A DNA stretch of 8,466 nt from Crocinitomicaceae bacterium (GTDB lineage: Bacteria > Bacteroidota > Bacteroidia > Flavobacteriales_D > Crocinitomicaceae), in the NCBI GenBank assembly GCA_003512365.1, contig DORI01000139.1, positions 2,205 to 10,670 on the forward strand. The letters are read 5' to 3'. The notes under the pieces were generated by a model. It saw only the letters and a list, made by a program, of their open reading frames with translations, did not search any database and was not told the DNA's origin. Numbering within the stretch: position 1 is the first letter of the stretch; every line of letters starts with the position of its first letter. Of the stretch, positions 6,167 through 8,466 are shown piece after piece. The translations under genes were made by a program, and so were the position numbers.

Positions 6167-6814
6167 ATGGTTATTATTTCTCCTTCTGTACTATCCTGTG
6201 ATTTTGGCAACATTCAAAGAGATGTTGAGATGTTAGATTCTTCGAATGCAGAATGGATTCACATCGATGTAATGGATGGAGTTTTTGTACCTAATATTTC
6301 ATTTGGTTTTCCAGTTCTCTCAGCTATTCGTAAGCACACTTCGAAAGTTTTAGATGTGCACCTTATGATAGCTAACCCAGATCATTACTTGGCGGATTTT
6401 TGTAAAGCGGGAGCAAATATCTTAACAGTACATTATGAGGCGTGTACTCATTTGCATAGAACAATTTCAGAGATTAAGCGCTTAGGAATGAAAGCAGGTG
6501 TGGCATTAAATCCACATACGCCAATCGATGTATTGGAAGAAATAATATCAGAGCTTGATTTGGTTTTAATTATGTCAGTTAACCCTGGGTTTGGTGGTCA
6601 GAAATTTATTTCCTCTGCTTCCGATAAAGTGAGAAAAATCAAGGAATTAATTAATCGTGAAAATTCTAAAGCCTTAATCGAGGTAGATGGTGGTGTAAAT
6701 TTAGAGACAGGAAAACTTCTTGTTCAGGCAGGAGCGGATGCCCTAGTTGCGGGTAGTTTTGTGTTTAGTTCCTCTTCGCCAACAGATACCATTCAGTCTT
6801 TGTGTGAATTGTAG
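6167..6814 (+). CDS. rpe: Ribulose-phosphate 3-epimerase
   Basis: A cytosolic TIM-barrel enzyme of 215 residues, full length for the family. It interconverts D-ribulose 5-phosphate and D-xylulose 5-phosphate in the pentose phosphate pathway. Recognisable segments are SPSVLSCDFGNI at the N-terminus, HIDVMDGVFVPNISFG with H32 and D34, LDVHLMI with H65, MSVNPGFGGQKFI (about 136-148), IEVDGGVN with D174, and the phosphate-binding ADALVAGSFVF (about 190-200). H32, D34, H65 and D174 are the metal ligands, and D34 and D174 are the acid/base pair. The gene starts 22 bp after the L,D-transpeptidase stop. An AGGAGG lies at 6135-6140, about 26 bases from the ATG, too far to act as a ribosome site. Codon use looks like that of its neighbours. 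Confidence 0.98.
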   Translation: MVIISPSVLSCDFGNIQRDVEMLDSSNAEWIHIDVMDGVFVPNISFGFPVLSAIRKHTSKVLDVHLMIANPDHYLADFCKAGANILTVHYEACTHLHRTISEIKRLGMKAGVALNPHTPIDVLEEIISELDLVLIMSVNPGFGGQKFISSASDKVRKIKELINRENSKALIEVDGGVNLETGKLLVQAGADALVAGSFVFSSSSPTDTIQSLCEL

Positions 6815-6840
6815 TAACTTTTTATTTCAGCGTGCGTTTG
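6809..6840 (+). promoter_or_regulatory. Possible promoter before the secreted-domain/MscS chimera
   Basis: TTG (6809-6811), a 21-base spacer and TGCGTTTG (6833-6840) fit the Bacteroidota pattern TTG-N17-23-TAnnTTTG with one mismatch. The box ends one base before the first ATG at 6842 and 7 bases before the in-frame ATG at 6848. If real, it favours 6848 as the true start or a leaderless message. It lies in the 27-bp gap after rpe, which has no visible terminator. Confidence 0.3.
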
Positions 6841-6841
6841 T

Positions 6842-7447
6842 ATGTTCATGAAACTAATTTTCTTCACTTTTTTAGTTTTACTTTCCTCTAATTTCTTTTC
6901 ACAAGATTTAGCAGAGAAAGAAAGTGAACTCAATAAATCGTTGCTTCTTCTCAGGGGGGCAACAACCGACGAGGAAATGACTGAACTTAATGCAAAATTT
7001 AAAGTGAAAATGTTAGACTTTCTTAAAAATGAGGGAGCACTGGCCCACAAATTTAATTCGTGTAAAACTATCTCAGTATTAGATAGCCCTGATGGTCTTA
7101 TAAGATTGATTACCTGGAATATTGATAAAACAGATTTAATTGTTTTTCTTACTTCCGTAGTTACTGTTCTAGGAATTGCATTTTTTGCACAATGGTCTAT
7201 TTTGAGCAATATAACAGCAAGTTTAATTTTATTTTTTAATCACCCTTTGAAAATTGGCCACTACATAAGGGTTATGGATAAAGAATTTGATGTGGAAGGC
7301 GAATTACAGGACGTTTCCTTTTTTTTCATTTATATCAAGACGGAAGAAGGTGCATTGATAACAATCCCAACATCGGCTGTATTAAATAAAACAATCCTAA
7401 CGAATGCTACGGCTTCTAAAAAATTTAAGAGACCGGATAACAAATAA
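6842..7447 (+). CDS. Probable chimera: secreted N-terminal domain fused to the pore helix and beta domain of a small MscS channel
   Basis: A 201-residue ORF with two halves that I recognise from different protein families. Residues 1-20 are a signal peptide (cut near FFS, then Q). The ATG at 6848 (Met3, MKLIFFTF) is an equally good start. Residues about 21-93 (charged helices, then CKTISVLDSPDGLIRLITWN) resemble the start of a larger secreted flavobacterial family of unknown function. Residues about 98-186 (DLIVFLTSVVTVLGIAFFAQ, then WSILSNITASLILFFNHPLKIG and a beta-rich part through ITIPTSAVLNKTIL) match the pore helix and middle beta domain of small Bacteroidota MscS proteins. The usual KIGD reads KIGH (H140). 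The first MscS membrane helices are missing. The junction is near W92-D98, with no frameshift. It follows rpe by 27 bp and overlaps the convergent HD gene by 23 bp. It could be a working fusion, a deletion relic or an assembly join. Confidence 0.75.
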   Translation: MFMKLIFFTFLVLLSSNFFSQDLAEKESELNKSLLLLRGATTDEEMTELNAKFKVKMLDFLKNEGALAHKFNSCKTISVLDSPDGLIRLITWNIDKTDLIVFLTSVVTVLGIAFFAQWSILSNITASLILFFNHPLKIGHYIRVMDKEFDVEGELQDVSFFFIYIKTEEGALITIPTSAVLNKTILTNATASKKFKRPDNK

Positions 7448-8466
7448 AATACTTTTCGACAGGTTGAGCTAAAGCTGAAATATTGAGGTTGTCTGAAGCT
7501 TTCGTTAAGTCAATGATCTCGCCACTTTTCATTAACATATTGATATTTTGTTTGTGCTGATTGTATGCTTTGTTAGTTAAAATATCAGTATAGACAAAAT
7601 AATTAACCTCATCGTCCTTCAATCCAAAAGCCGAACGCACCATTTCTTTTTCTAGATTTAAACGATCTTCACTAAACGGTTCACGGGAAATTTCAATTTT
7701 AAAAAGTTTTCGATTTACTATAGCCGATGACAAAGTCGAAAGTATTTTATCTTGATGGTATTGCCACACCTTTATTGCTCCAAGAATATCATAATCATCC
7801 AAATTGGCGAAATGCATTAAAACATTCGGATTTTCCAGAAAATCAGTTTCTTTAATCTCCTTTGTAAGAAAAAAGTTAAGTGCCGGGCTAGCAAAAAGAG
7901 ATTCACCTTTCAACGCTAGTTCTTTTGCTCTTCTCAAGGCATGTATAAGCATATATTCTCCAGCCACAACAGTTTTGTGCAAGTAGACTTGCCAATACAT
8001 TAATCTTCTGGCAACAATAAATTTCTCAATGGAATAAATACCTTTTTCTTCTAACACAAGGTTACCATTGTGAACATTAAGCATTTCAATCAACCTATCT
8101 GTTCCGATAATCCCTTCACTAACACCAGAATAAAAACTATCTCTATTCAAATAATCCAATCGATCCATGTCTAATTGACTTGAAACTAATTGATGTAAAA
8201 ACGGTTTGCCATATTTGTTTTGGAAAATCAATAGTGCACGCTTCATGTCATCACCAAACTCCTCTGAAAGTTTTTGGATGAAAAAGCTGCTAATTTTTTC
8301 GTGACTTACCCCATTCACAATGTCGTATTCCAAGGCATGACTGAATGGACCATGGCCAATATCGTGTAATAAAATTGCCAATAAAACTGCTCTTTCCTCC
8401 TCTTTGGTAATCTCATGCCCCTTTCTCCGTATTCCTTGAATTGCTTGTGACATCATGATGTCACAA
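7425..8466 (-). CDS. HD-domain phosphohydrolase (dGTPase/SAMHD1-like, COG1078 type), 5' end outside the window
   Basis: About 346 residues of a cytosolic HD-superfamily metal-dependent phosphohydrolase. The frame is open to the right edge, and family members carry roughly 50-60 more N-terminal residues including the first metal-binding His. The ATG at 8456 is therefore most likely internal. Numbering from that Met, the HD dyad is H31-D32 in AILLHDIGHGPFSHALE, and the fourth metal ligand is D96 in SSQLDMDRLDYLNRDSFYSG, matching SAMHD1-like enzymes. The region around IEKFIVARRLMYWQVYLHK is also typical. Homologues such as YwfO hydrolyse deoxynucleoside triphosphates, but many are uncharacterised, so the substrate is inferred from family only. 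The gene converges with the MscS-type chimera and their 3' ends overlap by 23 bp; no terminator is visible there. Confidence 0.92.
   Translation of the reverse strand, partial: CDIMMSQAIQGIRRKGHEITKEEERAVLLAILLHDIGHGPFSHALEYDIVNGVSHEKISSFFIQKLSEEFGDDMKRALLIFQNKYGKPFLHQLVSSQLDMDRLDYLNRDSFYSGVSEGIIGTDRLIEMLNVHNGNLVLEEKGIYSIEKFIVARRLMYWQVYLHKTVVAGEYMLIHALRRAKELALKGESLFASPALNFFLTKEIKETDFLENPNVLMHFANLDDYDILGAIKVWQYHQDKILSTLSSAIVNRKLFKIEISREPFSEDRLNLEKEMVRSAFGLKDDEVNYFVYTDILTNKAYNQHKQNINMLMKSGEIIDLTKASDNLNISALAQPVEKYFICYPVS

Noticed and set aside
6793..7209. 138-codon open frame on the minus strand across the end of rpe and the start of the chimera
   Set aside because: It is antisense to two recognisable genes, has no recognisable motif, and its composition is what the reverse of those coding regions gives.
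1..8466. Defence system, prophage, integron, CRISPR or insertion sequence
   Set aside because: I found no transposase, integrase, repeat array, terminal inverted repeats or toxin-antitoxin pair. The HD protein is a housekeeping-type COG1078 homologue without defence partners in view.

Overview
The window comes from an AT-rich chromosome of the phylum Bacteroidota, most likely Flavobacteriales; I cannot name a genus. The evidence is the gene families (class IV aminotransferase, rhomboid, YcbB-type L,D-transpeptidase, tandem DUF1573 proteins, flavobacterial-type small MscS sequence), the lack of Shine-Dalgarno sequences at the starts, and promoter-like boxes matching the Bacteroidota consensus TAnnTTTG. 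I see no rRNA, tRNA, CRISPR array, insertion sequence or phage gene. There is no gene-free stretch longer than about 85 bases.

Layout. (1) 1-951, plus strand: the 3' end of mtnD (acireductone dioxygenase), directly followed by mtnC (enolase-phosphatase). These are two consecutive steps of methionine salvage. (2) 968-1797, minus strand: two tandem small secreted DUF1573 proteins, with a good promoter candidate just upstream. (3) 1881-4516, minus strand: a tightly overlapping four-gene unit in the order rhomboid protease, class IV aminotransferase, a 48-residue Cys-rich membrane protein (too short for routine ORF calling) and a CorA-type metal transporter. The three junctions are TAATG, ATGA and an 8-base overlap, which suggests translational coupling. 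(4) 4549-7447, plus strand: a lipoprotein L,D-transpeptidase, ribulose-phosphate 3-epimerase (rpe), and a 201-residue protein that looks like a chimera. Its N-terminal half is a secreted flavobacterial domain and its C-terminal half is the pore helix and beta domain of a small MscS channel. (5) 7425-8466, minus strand: an HD-domain phosphohydrolase (dGTPase/SAMHD1-like) that converges on the chimera with a 23-base overlap and runs off the right edge.

Most of the content is conserved housekeeping. I did not find a defence or mobile system. The two items most worth a second look are the secreted-domain/MscS chimera (6842-7447), whose predicted membrane topology is self-consistent, and the Cys-rich mini-protein embedded by overlaps between the aminotransferase and corA (2881-3027). 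All family assignments come from reading motifs; no database search was run.
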